Shown: piece by piece, positions 1 to 8,267 of the stretch | Layout of the letters: each line of letters starts with the position of its first letter | Position numbering within the stretch: the stretch's first letter is position 1 | DNA from: Eubacteriales bacterium | Lineage (GTDB): Bacteria > Bacillota > Clostridia > Oscillospirales > Butyricicoccaceae | Assembly (NCBI GenBank): GCA_030539335.1 | Contig: JAUNSG010000001.1 | Location: 124,001 to 188,000, forward strand | Direction of reading: 5' to 3' | DNA: 64,000 bases | Position numbers and translations under genes: made by a program | The notes under the pieces: model-generated | What the model saw: the letters and a program-made list of their open reading frames with translations, nothing else | Databases searched by the model: none | What the model was told of the DNA's origin: nothing

Positions 1-236
1 ATCAGGAATCCCAGCTCCTCGGCAATATCGCGCCAGGCATTGTTGATGATGTCCACATCCCTGTCGTCATTCTGCACTCCGAGCCTCTGGCGAAGGCGTT
101 CGGAAGCATCGAAAATCTCACCATAGCTTACATCACAGGGCTTCCCTTCTTCAAACGCATCCTCAACTCCGTACATGGGTTCCACATAGGCACCCCACAG
201 CGACTCGTATACTTCTCTGACAAATTCTTTGTTCAT
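1..236 (-). CDS. hypothetical protein, 3' end cut by window
   Basis: The frame runs from an ATG at 236 leftward past the window edge, so only the first 78 or so residues are visible. A strong AGGAGG-type ribosome site lies just upstream (about 243-248) and fixes the start. The visible part is acidic and soluble, with no signal peptide or membrane segment, and begins MNKEFVREVYESLWG. I do not recognise the family. It is divergent from the ribbon-helix-helix gene at 378, with a dyad between them, so the two may share regulation. Confidence 0.7.
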   Translation of the reverse strand, partial: MNKEFVREVYESLWGAYVEPMYGVEDAFEEGKPCDVSYGEIFDASERLRQRLGVQNDDRDVDIINNAWRDIAEELGFL

Positions 237-265
237 ATCGATCCTCCTGTTTTATGATTAATTTT

Positions 266-297
266 TTGTACTTAATCAGAGTACAAGTCAAGTACAA
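266..297. promoter_or_regulatory. inverted repeat in divergent promoter region
   Basis: TTGTACTT at 266-273 is matched by AAGTACAA at 290-297. Several TACTTA-like repeats follow to about 352. This AT-rich stretch separates two divergent genes, one of which encodes a ribbon-helix-helix protein, a family that often binds such operators. That this protein binds here is inference. Confidence 0.4.
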
Positions 298-377
298 TGC
301 AAACATTATATCATAGATTCTACTTAAAATATACTTAAAATCAGTCTACTTAGATTTGTATATTGTTGAGGTGTACA

Positions 378-566
378 ATGAGAAACAAGAAATACAAGCA
401 TCTGGGCCTTCACATTGATCCGGAGTTGCATTATAAACTACATTATATTTCGCAATATGAGGGACGTTCTGCAAACGGACAAGTTCTCTATCTAATTCGG
501 AAATGTATTCGAGAGTTTGAAAGCAAGGAGGGTATTATCCCTTTTGAAAACAAGGACGAGGAGTAA
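378..566 (+). CDS. small ribbon-helix-helix (Arc-like) protein
   Basis: The product is 62 residues. The N-terminal segment (GLHIDPELHYKLHYISQYEG, residues about 9-28) has the beta-strand plus helix pattern of Arc/MetJ-type DNA-binding proteins, and a second helix carries RSANGQVLYLIRKCI. I chose the ATG at 378 because GAGGTG at 368-373 is correctly spaced; an upstream TTG at 363 lacks a site. The likely role is autoregulatory DNA binding. A terminator follows at once. The partner gene, if any, is not obvious. Confidence 0.7.
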   Translation: MRNKKYKHLGLHIDPELHYKLHYISQYEGRSANGQVLYLIRKCIREFESKEGIIPFENKDEE

Positions 567-593
567 CCCGAACAATCTCACCCATAAAGCATA

Positions 594-634
594 AAAAAAC
601 CATTCCCGGCATGTCCGTCAGGAATGGTTTTTGT
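594..634. terminator. bidirectional terminator
   Basis: A-rich stem AACCATTCC pairs with GGAATGGTT followed by Ts. It lies between the convergent small DNA-binding gene and the HAD hydrolase gene. Confidence 0.75.
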
Positions 635-635
635 T

Positions 636-1247
636 TTATCTGGTTTCGCTCCACAGCTTTTTCTTTCCGTGCTGGTGTTCCCAAACATTCCATGGAACCA
701 GCTTACTGCCGCGGATAATCCACGCTTCGTCCGCGATCCGCGCCAGCGGCGCATCAGACAACGAATCGGAATAGAATTTATCAATCCGTGCACCCTCGCC
801 AAACGCCTCATAAAAGCGCTGTACCTTTTCATCCCCCCAGCAGTTCTTTCCCTGATACCGTCCGGTATAGGGATCGACCCGTGAGGCCATCACGACCGGA
901 ATGCCGAGCAGCACACAGGCCGGTTTTACTAAAAATTCCGGCGAGGCCGAAATTACCACATCATTCTTTTCCCGCAGATTCTCCAGATACAGCGGTTTGA
1001 TGTTGGAAATATGGCTCTTCCAAAACTGTTCCACCACCCGCGGCGTATCGCCAATGCAGCGCAGGAATTTATACATCTCTTCCTTCGTCCGCGTTTTGCT
1101 CTGTCGTTTGGCAAAATATCGTCCGAACTGCACCGCTGTATTGGGCAGCGTAACCGCCATCGCCGGATGATGGAGAAGGCAATACCGGAAAAAATCAACG
1201 GTGCTGTCTCCGCGGTAGATTGTCTCGTCAAAATCGTATACGTTCAT
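636..1247 (-). CDS. HAD superfamily phosphatase (HAD-IB type)
   Basis: The product is 203 residues. Haloacid dehalogenase motifs are in order: motif I DFDET with nucleophile D5 and acid D7, motif II around S100 (VISASPEF), lysine K141, and motif IV DSLSD with D161/D165. A cap-like insertion lies between motifs I and II. This matches HAD-IB hydrolases, which dephosphorylate small phosphoesters such as phosphoserine or phospholipid head groups. The substrate cannot be read from the sequence. The start follows GGAGAG. It lies 20 bases after degV, so the two are probably cotranscribed. Confidence 0.85.
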   Translation of the reverse strand: MNVYDFDETIYRGDSTVDFFRYCLLHHPAMAVTLPNTAVQFGRYFAKRQSKTRTKEEMYKFLRCIGDTPRVVEQFWKSHISNIKPLYLENLREKNDVVISASPEFLVKPACVLLGIPVVMASRVDPYTGRYQGKNCWGDEKVQRFYEAFGEGARIDKFYSDSLSDAPLARIADEAWIIRGSKLVPWNVWEHQHGKKKLWSETR

Positions 1248-1267
1248 ACTATCTCTCTCCCATGCTG

Positions 1268-2152
1268 TCAGTTGCCGCGCTTATCTCCATAGAAGAACAG
1301 CGCCAACGTCCCGGGGCCGGAATGCGCACCGATGACGGTATCCAGAATGTGGATGTCTATGTTCTTGGCCGGAGTGTTCTTCCGAATCCAGTTCGCCAGA
1401 GCGCGGGCATCCGCCTCACAGTCGCCATGGCTGATCGCGACACTGTAGCGCTTCAGATGATCCACATCCATATGCTTCACCATCTGACGGCCCAATTCCT
1501 CCACGGAATTCTTTCTGCCGCGCACCTTCTTATCCGGAATCAGATGGCCTTCGTCATCCACAAACAAAATCGGCTTGATGCCCACAAGGGAGCCCATGAC
1601 CGCAGCGGACTTGGACACACGGCCGCCGCGATGCAGATAAAACAGGTCATCCACCGTAAACCAATGGACAATATGTCCGCGCACCGCTTCGATGTGCCGG
1701 GCCAGCTCCTCCGCCGGCATACCTTCCTTCTGGCAGCGAACGGCTTCCCTCGCCAGCATGGTCTGTCCGCCTGCCGCCGCCTTGGTGTCCACACAATAAA
1801 TGTGCTGCGCCGGATACTTCTCCCGCAACTCGTCCGCCGCCATACATGCCGACTGATAGCTTCCGCTCAGTCCGGACGAAAAGCCGATATAGACCGCATC
1901 CTTACCGGACTGCAAAATCTCTTCGAAAACGACAGCAAACTGCCCCATCGTTCCCTGTGCGGTGGTGACATTCTTGCCATCGCGCAGCTCCTGATAAAAT
2001 TCCTTGAGCGGGATCGTTTTCCCAAAATCGTCCTCGATTGTCTCGTGTCCCTCCAGCGTGAAGCTCAGCGGTACCCAGCGGACCTGATTCTTTCGAAACC
2101 AGGATTCGTCGATGTCCAAAACCGAATCGGTCACAATGATATACTCACTCAA
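1268..2152 (-). CDS. DegV family fatty-acid-binding protein
   Basis: The product is 294 residues, usual for the family. The N-terminus IIVTDSVLDID and the segments TTAQGTMGQF, GFSSGLSGSYQSA and VDTKAAAGGQ match DegV (FakB-type) proteins. These bind a fatty acid and present it to a DhaK-like kinase (FakA) for phosphorylation. No fakA is in this window. The start is probably TTG at 2152, preceded by GAGAGG at good distance. It sits between the glyoxalase-like gene and the HAD gene on the same strand with short gaps. Confidence 0.88.
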   Translation of the reverse strand: MSEYIIVTDSVLDIDESWFRKNQVRWVPLSFTLEGHETIEDDFGKTIPLKEFYQELRDGKNVTTAQGTMGQFAVVFEEILQSGKDAVYIGFSSGLSGSYQSACMAADELREKYPAQHIYCVDTKAAAGGQTMLAREAVRCQKEGMPAEELARHIEAVRGHIVHWFTVDDLFYLHRGGRVSKSAAVMGSLVGIKPILFVDDEGHLIPDKKVRGRKNSVEELGRQMVKHMDVDHLKRYSVAISHGDCEADARALANWIRKNTPAKNIDIHILDTVIGAHSGPGTLALFFYGDKRGN

Positions 2153-2170
2153 TGCCAGTCCTCTCTTTCC

Positions 2171-2539
2171 TCATTTCGCGGGAATAATTTCAATCCAATA
2201 GTTGTCCGGATCGTTGATAAAATAAATTCCCATCGCCGGATTTTCAAAACAGACACAGCCCATCTCCCGGTGCTTGGCAAAGGCAGCATCAAAGTCCTCT
2301 GTCACAAGCGCCAGATGGAATTCGTTCTCTCCCAGATTGTATGCCTGCGGATGGTCGCGCAGCCAGGTCAGCTCCAGCTTGTGCGGTGTCTCTCCATCGC
2401 CCAAAAATACAATGATGAAGCTTCCATCCTTTGCTTCGGTGCGTTTGGTTTCGGTCAGTCCCAGAGCCTCCCGATAGAAGGCCAGCGACTTTTCCAGATC
2501 AGTTACATTAAAATTGTTATGTGCAAACGTAAATTTCAT
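2171..2539 (-). CDS. VOC family protein, glyoxalase I-like
   Basis: The product is 122 residues with the paired beta-alpha-beta-beta-beta modules of the vicinal oxygen chelate superfamily. It starts MKFTFAHNNFNVTDLEKSLAFY and ends DPDNYWIEIIP, both typical of lactoylglutathione-lyase-like enzymes. Candidate metal ligands are E53 region (HKLELTW), H75 region (EFHLALV) and the C-terminal E (YWIEII). It could detoxify methylglyoxal, but small VOC proteins have varied substrates. First of a three-gene minus-strand group with degV and the HAD gene. Confidence 0.82.
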   Translation of the reverse strand: MKFTFAHNNFNVTDLEKSLAFYREALGLTETKRTEAKDGSFIIVFLGDGETPHKLELTWLRDHPQAYNLGENEFHLALVTEDFDAAFAKHREMGCVCFENPAMGIYFINDPDNYWIEIIPAK

Positions 2540-2641
2540 TTCCGTATTCCTCCATAAATGTAATTTTGAATACCACTTTTATTATACCGAATTTCTGCAG
2601 GAATTTCCATCCCTTCTGTCCGAGTTCATGAATAATTCAAA

Positions 2642-2680
2642 AAGGCCGGAAAGCAGGACGATCTCCTGCTCTCCAGCCTT
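2642..2680 (-). terminator. terminator of O-antigen-ligase-like gene
   Basis: Inner stem AGCAGGA/TCCTGCT (2651-2657 and 2663-2669) with outer AAGGC/GCCTT pairs, followed on the minus strand by a T run. It lies directly after the stop at 2686. Confidence 0.7.
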
Positions 2681-2685
2681 GTACG

Positions 2686-4029
2686 CTATTCCATTGGGTT
2701 TCCAAGCAATGTATCATCAACCGACAGGCAGAGCCAGAACAGCATGGCGGCAATTTGAATCTCAAAGATCGTAAAGAAAATGCCGAACCAGCCGAAGGCC
2801 ACACAGCAGAACAGCTTGTACGGATTTTTGCGATAGTACCACAGAATGCTGAGCAAAAATCCGGCAAACAGAATGGTGCCGATGGTACCGGTCTCCACCA
2901 AAATCGTAATGTATTGGTCGTCGGCATAAAAGCCGTCCATGAGTCCATAGGTCTTATAGAGCGGCGAACCGTAATTCAGGCTGGCCGACGTGCCAAAGGT
3001 GCCAAAGCCGGTGCCGAGGATTGGATAATCCCGATAGACTTTCAACCCGGTCTGGAAAAAAAAGATGCGCAGATTGCTGACACCGCTGTACATATACGCC
3101 TCTCCCAGCTCACCGAAACGGTCTTTCATCGTGAAGCCGGTCTGCATTTTCACCAGCCAGTCATACTTCTCATCCTTGGACAAGACCGCATCATAATACC
3201 GGCTTCCCGCGGCAGAAAGCGCCGACGAGACAATCACAGCGCTTAAAATACAAACGATCACCGTTTTTACATAGCGTTTGGCATGGGCACGCAAGGTATG
3301 CTCCCGGAGTTCCACCACAAGCAGAATCACGAGCGCCAGTGCAAAAATCATCACCGAGCTGCGCGACATGCTCAGATAAAGCCCGGTAATCAGAACGGCA
3401 TACATCCAAACCGGTGTCCGATCCTTCCAGCAGCGCTGCTTGACCATGCTCAGCAGCAGGGTAAACACTAAGAACGTACCAAAGGTGTTTGGATTATAAA
3501 ATAGGCTGTACATTCGCGCATAATTGTCCGGCGCATAGATCGAAAGCGCGACATCCCACGAAAATGCAATCGTCTTCAGTCCCAGCTTTTCGATGCAGCC
3601 AAAGGCCAGCAGCACGACCGCCATCGACTGTAACGTCTTTACCACACGGATCATCTGCCCCCGGCTGAGGCGGATGTCGCGCAAAAGATAATAAAAAATG
3701 TACATAATCCCGATGCTGCGCACCTGATAGACATAGCGCAGGATCGAATAGTGATGAACCAGGCAGGTACTGACAAATGCGGTCAGCAAAAAGCCCAGGA
3801 AAAACAGGTCCTGCGGCAGCAGAGAAATCCGCAGCCGTTTTTCTACCAGATACCAGAGCAGCAGCAGGACAATCAGCACATCGGGGATCGCCTTGACCGC
3901 CGATGTCGTCAGGTCCGCCAGCGGACTGCGAAGCGGGAGAAAAATACACAAAAACAGCGTCAGAAGGAATGCTGCCCGGTTCAGCCTCGGACTTGCGGCT
4001 TCTTTTCCCGGTTTTTGAAATAGTTGCAT
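2686..4029 (-). CDS. O-antigen ligase/polymerase-like membrane protein
   Basis: The product is 447 residues with about ten to twelve hydrophobic segments along the whole length and a large polar loop around residues 285-340 (GFTMKDRFGELGEAYMYSG to GTGFGTFG). That topology and the loop before the last helices are typical of the Wzy/WaaL (O-antigen ligase) superfamily, which joins or polymerises glycans at the outer face of the membrane. In a Gram-positive it probably acts on a cell-surface polysaccharide or teichoic-type polymer. No glycosyltransferases are adjacent. Substrate unknown. GAGGAAC precedes the start. Confidence 0.75.
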   Translation of the reverse strand: MQLFQKPGKEAASPRLNRAAFLLTLFLCIFLPLRSPLADLTTSAVKAIPDVLIVLLLLWYLVEKRLRISLLPQDLFFLGFLLTAFVSTCLVHHYSILRYVYQVRSIGIMYIFYYLLRDIRLSRGQMIRVVKTLQSMAVVLLAFGCIEKLGLKTIAFSWDVALSIYAPDNYARMYSLFYNPNTFGTFLVFTLLLSMVKQRCWKDRTPVWMYAVLITGLYLSMSRSSVMIFALALVILLVVELREHTLRAHAKRYVKTVIVCILSAVIVSSALSAAGSRYYDAVLSKDEKYDWLVKMQTGFTMKDRFGELGEAYMYSGVSNLRIFFFQTGLKVYRDYPILGTGFGTFGTSASLNYGSPLYKTYGLMDGFYADDQYITILVETGTIGTILFAGFLLSILWYYRKNPYKLFCCVAFGWFGIFFTIFEIQIAAMLFWLCLSVDDTLLGNPME

Positions 4030-4062
4030 CCTATCGTTCCTCCTCGCTGTCTTTCTCTGCTT

Positions 4063-4659
4063 TTAATGTACCATCGCTTCCAGTTTGCCCAGAACCTCGG
4101 CTGTGCGGAACCGGATCGCATATTCCGTCGTCTCCTGATGGATCAGGCCGCGTTCCTCCTCCGAAAGGGATTCCTCTGCGCTCGCGGCATCCAGACAGAG
4201 CGATGGATAAATCACACACCACCAATTGTGCCCTGCACCTTCTCCTAAAAAAATGCGCAGACCCTGATAATTCCCCGCCGGAAGGGCAAAATCGTCATAG
4301 TCCCTCGTCGGGTAATACTCCCGATCCAGCCGGATGACAAACCGTTCCTCCGCTTGGCATGTCGCCAGTGTTCTGCGCACCGCCTGTTCGATCTGCGGCC
4401 GATGCTGCTCCAATGTCTGCATCATTTCCTCCGCCGAAGCGGGCTGCTCTTCCCAGTCCGCGATCTCCTGAAGTACAGCGTCGCGCACTGCCAGTTTGGT
4501 CTGCTGATCGGACTCCGAATCCGAATTGGCCACCACACGCAGCCGCACCAGATCCTCCGCCAGACGGTTCTGGCTGTACTGGCAGAACAGGGCATATCCC
4601 AGGGTGAAGCATAGGGTCAGTGCAATCGTGCACTCCATGCGTTTGCGAAACAATGTCAT
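4063..4659 (-). CDS. spoIIR: stage II sporulation protein R
   Basis: The product is 198 residues. SpoIIR is made in the forespore under sigma-F, is secreted across the septum and triggers the SpoIIGA protease that activates pro-sigma-E in the mother cell. Diagnostic segments are the N-terminal membrane anchor (residues about 9-27), RLRVVANSDSESDQQTKLAV (about 41-60) and GHNWWCVIYPSLC near residue 150, the conserved WWC core. Length fits the family core. The start follows GGAGAG. This gene is the main evidence that the organism forms endospores. It is followed by the O-antigen-ligase-like gene at 33 bases. Confidence 0.9.
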   Translation of the reverse strand: MTLFRKRMECTIALTLCFTLGYALFCQYSQNRLAEDLVRLRVVANSDSESDQQTKLAVRDAVLQEIADWEEQPASAEEMMQTLEQHRPQIEQAVRRTLATCQAEERFVIRLDREYYPTRDYDDFALPAGNYQGLRIFLGEGAGHNWWCVIYPSLCLDAASAEESLSEEERGLIHQETTEYAIRFRTAEVLGKLEAMVH

Positions 4660-4694
4660 ATCGATCTCTCCTTCCGTCAGAAGGATAGACCATT

Positions 4695-5579
4695 TTACTC
4701 GATTTCATCCAACGATGTCTTTGAAAAATCCGTCATAAAGGTGTCCGGATATTGCTCCTTCAGCTTGTCATACGCTTCCTGCGCTTCGTCCGGGTCCACA
4801 AAAATGGCAAAGATGGATGGACCGGAACCGCTCATGAGCGCACCAACTGCGCCATAGTCCAACATGATCTCACGGATTTCCAAAATCTCCGGGTGCAGTT
4901 CCGCGGTCACTGGCTGCATGACATTGTTCAGCTCATTCGCCAGCTCCTGTAAATTGCACTGCTCCATCGCACGGACCATGGCCTCTGTGGACGGATGCTC
5001 CTCAATCTCGTACTGATCGATGGCACGGTAGATCGCCGGTGTGGAAACCGCGACCGGCGGCTTGCACAACACGATAATCGGATTGGGCGCATCCGGCAGG
5101 CGGGTCAGCTTTTCACCGATCCCCTGCGCCAGCATCGTGCCGCCCAAAAGGCAGAACGGTACATCTGCCCCCAGCTTGAGTCCCATAGCACACAACTGCT
5201 CCTGCGTCAGCTGCGTCTCATACAGCCGGTCGAGCAGGACCAATACCGCGGCGGCATCCGTACTTCCGCCGGCTAGGCCGGCCGCCATGGGAATCTGCTT
5301 GCGGACCGTAATCGCGATCCCGTCGTTTGGTACGCCGGTCTCCTGCAAAAACAGCGCTGCTGCACGGTAACAAAGGTTGCTTTTATCATCCGCCAGTTGC
5401 TCATTGGATGTGTGGATGGAAATGTCCTGTGTCCCCGTCTCAATGGCAACCGTGACGATATCATGCAGCCCGATCGACTGCATCACCATCTCGACCAGAT
5501 GATATCCATCCTCTCGTCGTCCGACCACATCAAGCGTCAAATTAATCTTCGCGTGTGCACGAATGGAATGTTGTTTCAT
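4695..5579 (-). CDS. ispE: 4-diphosphocytidyl-2-C-methyl-D-erythritol kinase
   Basis: The product is 294 residues. IspE phosphorylates CDP-methylerythritol in the MEP route to isoprenoid precursors. It is a GHMP kinase: residues 8-16 AHAKINLTL carry motif 1 with catalytic lysine, PMAAGLAGGSTDAAAVL is the ATP-binding motif 2, and ALMSGSGPSIFAIF is motif 3. Length is normal. The start follows AGGAG. It sits 11 bases after the PHP phosphatase gene and 35 before spoIIR, all on the minus strand, so a joint transcript is likely. Confidence 0.95.
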   Translation of the reverse strand: MKQHSIRAHAKINLTLDVVGRREDGYHLVEMVMQSIGLHDIVTVAIETGTQDISIHTSNEQLADDKSNLCYRAAALFLQETGVPNDGIAITVRKQIPMAAGLAGGSTDAAAVLVLLDRLYETQLTQEQLCAMGLKLGADVPFCLLGGTMLAQGIGEKLTRLPDAPNPIIVLCKPPVAVSTPAIYRAIDQYEIEEHPSTEAMVRAMEQCNLQELANELNNVMQPVTAELHPEILEIREIMLDYGAVGALMSGSGPSIFAIFVDPDEAQEAYDKLKEQYPDTFMTDFSKTSLDEIE

Positions 5580-5590
5580 GTTCTCCTCTT

Positions 5591-6391
5591 CTATTCTCCC
5601 AATGGTATCGCAACCGGTTTTTTCTGTTCAAAGGTGTAGACATGGCGGAAGCCAATCGCCCGCAGCCGTTCCATCGCCTGCTCGATGCCATTTCCCATCG
5701 TTTTGGGGCTGTGCGAATCCGAACCGACCGTAAGCAGCTCACCGCCCATTTCGCGGTAACGCTCCAGCACAAAATCTTCCGGGCCAACCTGCTTCTGCCA
5801 GCCCATCAGGCTCTTGGCATTACTTTCAAGCGCGATGCCGCGATCGATGAGCGTCTGCAAAATCGGCTCCACGCGATCCATAAATCCGGCAAACGTCGGA
5901 TGATTGTCCGGCAGCTTCATGACACGCAAGGGATAGTCAATGTGTCCGAGAATCTGAAAGCCGCCGAAGTCCAGCATACGCTCCACCTCGTCAAAATACT
6001 CCTGCAGCACCGCATCACAATCCAGCTTTTCGTATTCGTGGAAATACAGGTCAATGTCGTTGGGCATGGCATGCAGGGAACCAATCAGATAGTCAAAACG
6101 GTGCTCGGACAGGAACTTCCGAGCCGCTTCCGGATTCCCATGCGGCTGTCCAATCTCGACGCCGGCCAAAATAGAAATCTGTCCGCGGTATTTCTCCCGG
6201 CAGCGTTCGATGTCCACACGCTCTGCCTCGACATCCGCCAGGATATGTTCCGCCTTCCGGAAAAAATCCACGTGCTCGGTAATACCGAGAATGGAAATCC
6301 CCCGTGCAATCGCGGCACAGACATTCTCCTCCACCGTCCCCGGCTCCGCATCATACGAATACTGTGTATGCGTATGCAAATCAAGTAACAT
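5591..6391 (-). CDS. PHP-domain phosphatase, histidinol-phosphatase-like
   Basis: The product is 266 residues. The N-terminal LDLHTHTQYSYDAEP and GITEHVDFF blocks are PHP metal-binding motifs, HxH near residues 6-8 and EHVD near 40. GSLHAMPNDIDL and a C-terminal GSDSH complete the trinuclear site. The arrangement fits the HisK/HisJ histidinol-phosphate phosphatase group, the penultimate step of histidine synthesis. No other his gene is near, so a different phosphoester substrate is possible. It heads a group with ispE and spoIIR. Confidence 0.82.
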   Translation of the reverse strand: MLLDLHTHTQYSYDAEPGTVEENVCAAIARGISILGITEHVDFFRKAEHILADVEAERVDIERCREKYRGQISILAGVEIGQPHGNPEAARKFLSEHRFDYLIGSLHAMPNDIDLYFHEYEKLDCDAVLQEYFDEVERMLDFGGFQILGHIDYPLRVMKLPDNHPTFAGFMDRVEPILQTLIDRGIALESNAKSLMGWQKQVGPEDFVLERYREMGGELLTVGSDSHSPKTMGNGIEQAMERLRAIGFRHVYTFEQKKPVAIPLGE

Positions 6392-6555
6392 AATTGTTTT
6401 TTCCTCGTTAAATCATTTTTTTCAAAAAAATTGCTTGTTGCAAACCATCTTATTTTTCCTATTATAGCGCGCGATCTCGCACTTGACAAGTGCAGGTATC
6501 ATTTCCGTCCAATTGGACATACTGAAGGTATCGTGGAAAAAGGAGGTTATTTCAT

Positions 6556-6756
6556 ATGGACAAATTTATTCTTGCGTTGGTCATCATCGGCGCCATCAAC
6601 TGGGGCTGCATCGGCATCTTCGGCCTGGATGTTGTCGGTGTGCTGTTTGGCGGCCAAGGCTCGGTCATCAGCCGCATTATCTTCACAATTGTCGGCCTTG
6701 CCGGACTCTGGGCGTTCAGCTTTTTTACCAAGCTGTCCAAGACCAGCTCCAATTGA
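6556..6756 (+). CDS. DUF378 small membrane protein
   Basis: The product is 66 residues with two hydrophobic helices (residues about 4-28 and 37-58). The first contains GAINWGCIGIFG, the core of the DUF378 family, small membrane proteins of unknown function common in Firmicutes. A strong ribosome site (AAAGGAGG) precedes the ATG. The 163-base upstream region contains a perfect 12-base palindrome, GTCCAATTGGAC, near 6507. It is a single-gene unit closed by a terminator. Confidence 0.85.
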   Translation: MDKFILALVIIGAINWGCIGIFGLDVVGVLFGGQGSVISRIIFTIVGLAGLWAFSFFTKLSKTSSN

Positions 6757-6774
6757 TTTCTGCGTACACCAAAA

Positions 6775-6832
6775 GCCCTCATTGCCCGCTCAGCGTTTCG
6801 CAGCACTGACGTACAATGAGGGCCGATTTTTT
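6775..6832 (+). terminator. terminator of DUF378 gene
   Basis: GCCCTCATTG (6775-6784) pairs with CAATGAGGGC (6814-6823) and is followed by GATTTTTT. Confidence 0.8.
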
Positions 6833-6862
6833 GCCGATCCCAATATCGGAAAAATGCAGCAA

Positions 6863-6902
6863 GACGAGAGGCCGGACAATATCGGCCTCTCGTCTGTTTT
6901 TT
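6863..6902. terminator. terminator of ackA, probably bidirectional
   Basis: GACGAGAGGCC pairs with GGCCTCTCGTC and is flanked by T/A-rich ends. It is immediately 3' of ackA on the minus strand. Confidence 0.8.
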
Positions 6903-6911
6903 CCAGAAAAC

Positions 6912-8126
6912 TTACTTCTCTGCGTTTGCCTCTTCTACCAGACGCTTGGTATCCTCTGCGATAACCAGCTCCTCGTTGGTCGGGATAACCAGAACACGAA
7001 CGCGTGCATAGTCTACCGAGATATCCATCTGGCGGCCGCGGTACTTGTTCTTCTCCGGGTCAACCTTGATGCCGAGGTATTCCATGTGCTCGCAGACATC
7101 CCAACGAACCGAACGGTCGTTTTCGCCAACACCTGCGGTGAAGACGATGGCATCAACGCCGCCCATCTCTGCGATGTAAGAGCCGATGATCTTCTTGACC
7201 GACAGAATGAACATGTCCTTTGCCAGCTTAGCACGCGGGTTGCCCTCGTTGATTGCCGTATCCAGATCACGGAAGTCCGAGGATACGCCGGAAATACCCA
7301 GCATACCGGAGCTCTTGTTCAGGATATCGATAACTTCCTCGGCGCTCTTATCCTCATGCTCACACAGGAAGGAGATGATCGCCGGGTCAAGGTTGCCGGC
7401 ACGGGTGCCCATCGGCAGACCATCCAGCGGAGTGAAGCCCATCGAGGTGTCCATGGACTTGCCGCCCTTGATTGCGGTAATAGAAGAACCGTTGCCCAGA
7501 TGGCAGGTTACAATGCGGAGATTCTCAATCGGAATACCGAGCATTTCGGATGCCTGCTTGGAAACGTACTTGTGGGAGGTTCCGTGGAAGCCGTAACGGC
7601 GGATCTTGTACTTCTCATAGTACTCATACGGCAGAGCGTACATATAGCTCTCCTGTGCCATCGACTGATGGAACGCAGTGTCAAAGACAGCAACCTGCGG
7701 AATGTCCTCGCCCATAACGTCCTTGCATGCGCCGATGCCGATCAGGTTCGGCGTGTTGTGCAGAGGCGCCAATGGGATGCAGGCCTCAATCGCCTTGATA
7801 ACCTCATCGTTGATAAGTACCGAGTCGGCAAAGAACTCGCCGCCGTGTACCACGCGGTGTCCAACCGCATCGATCTCACTCATGGACTCGATGACGCCCC
7901 ATTCCTTATCAACCAGAATGTTGATAACGGCACGGATGGCATCTGCATGGTCCTTCATCGGGATGTTGTCGCTGAACTTTTCCGCCTTATCCGGATTGGT
8001 ATGGGTCAGACGGCCATCGATACCAATTCTCTCGCAAAGGCCTTTTGCCAGGACTTCCTTGGTGTCCATGTTGAACAGCTGATACTTGAGTGAGGAGCTG
8101 CCTGCATTAATGACAAGAACATTCAT
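6912..8126 (-). CDS. ackA: acetate kinase
   Basis: The product is 404 residues, usual for the family. It interconverts acetyl phosphate plus ADP with acetate plus ATP, the main substrate-level phosphorylation step of many fermenters. The N-terminus [16 protein letters not shown] is the ASKHA nucleotide-binding motif, and [10 protein letters not shown]-type ([14 protein letters not shown]) and FTAGVGEND blocks are present. I place the start at the ATG at 8126, with AAGGAG about 11 bases upstream; a TTG nine bases earlier is too close to the site. No pta gene is adjacent, which is less usual. Confidence 0.97.
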   Translation of the reverse strand: MNVLVINAGSSSLKYQLFNMDTKEVLAKGLCERIGIDGRLTHTNPDKAEKFSDNIPMKDHADAIRAVINILVDKEWGVIESMSEIDAVGHRVVHGGEFFADSVLINDEVIKAIEACIPLAPLHNTPNLIGIGACKDVMGEDIPQVAVFDTAFHQSMAQESYMYALPYEYYEKYKIRRYGFHGTSHKYVSKQASEMLGIPIENLRIVTCHLGNGSSITAIKGGKSMDTSMGFTPLDGLPMGTRAGNLDPAIISFLCEHEDKSAEEVIDILNKSSGMLGISGVSSDFRDLDTAINEGNPRAKLAKDMFILSVKKIIGSYIAEMGGVDAIVFTAGVGENDRSVRWDVCEHMEYLGIKVDPEKNKYRGRQMDISVDYARVRVLVIPTNEELVIAEDTKRLVEEANAEK

Positions 8127-8267
8127 TTCTCTCAATCTCCTTATTCTAAAAACTAATCGAATAACGTTGCAACCACTCTCAAAACAGAGTAAAATGGCTT
8201 TGTACTTTTATTTTACACCATATTAAATAATTTCTCAACCATTTCCAGTTTTATTTTTGGAGGAACT

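Noticed and set aside
1220-2557. A 445-codon plus-strand open frame opposite degV and the VOC gene
   Set aside because: Both genes beneath it have clear family motifs and ribosome sites on the minus strand; this frame has neither.
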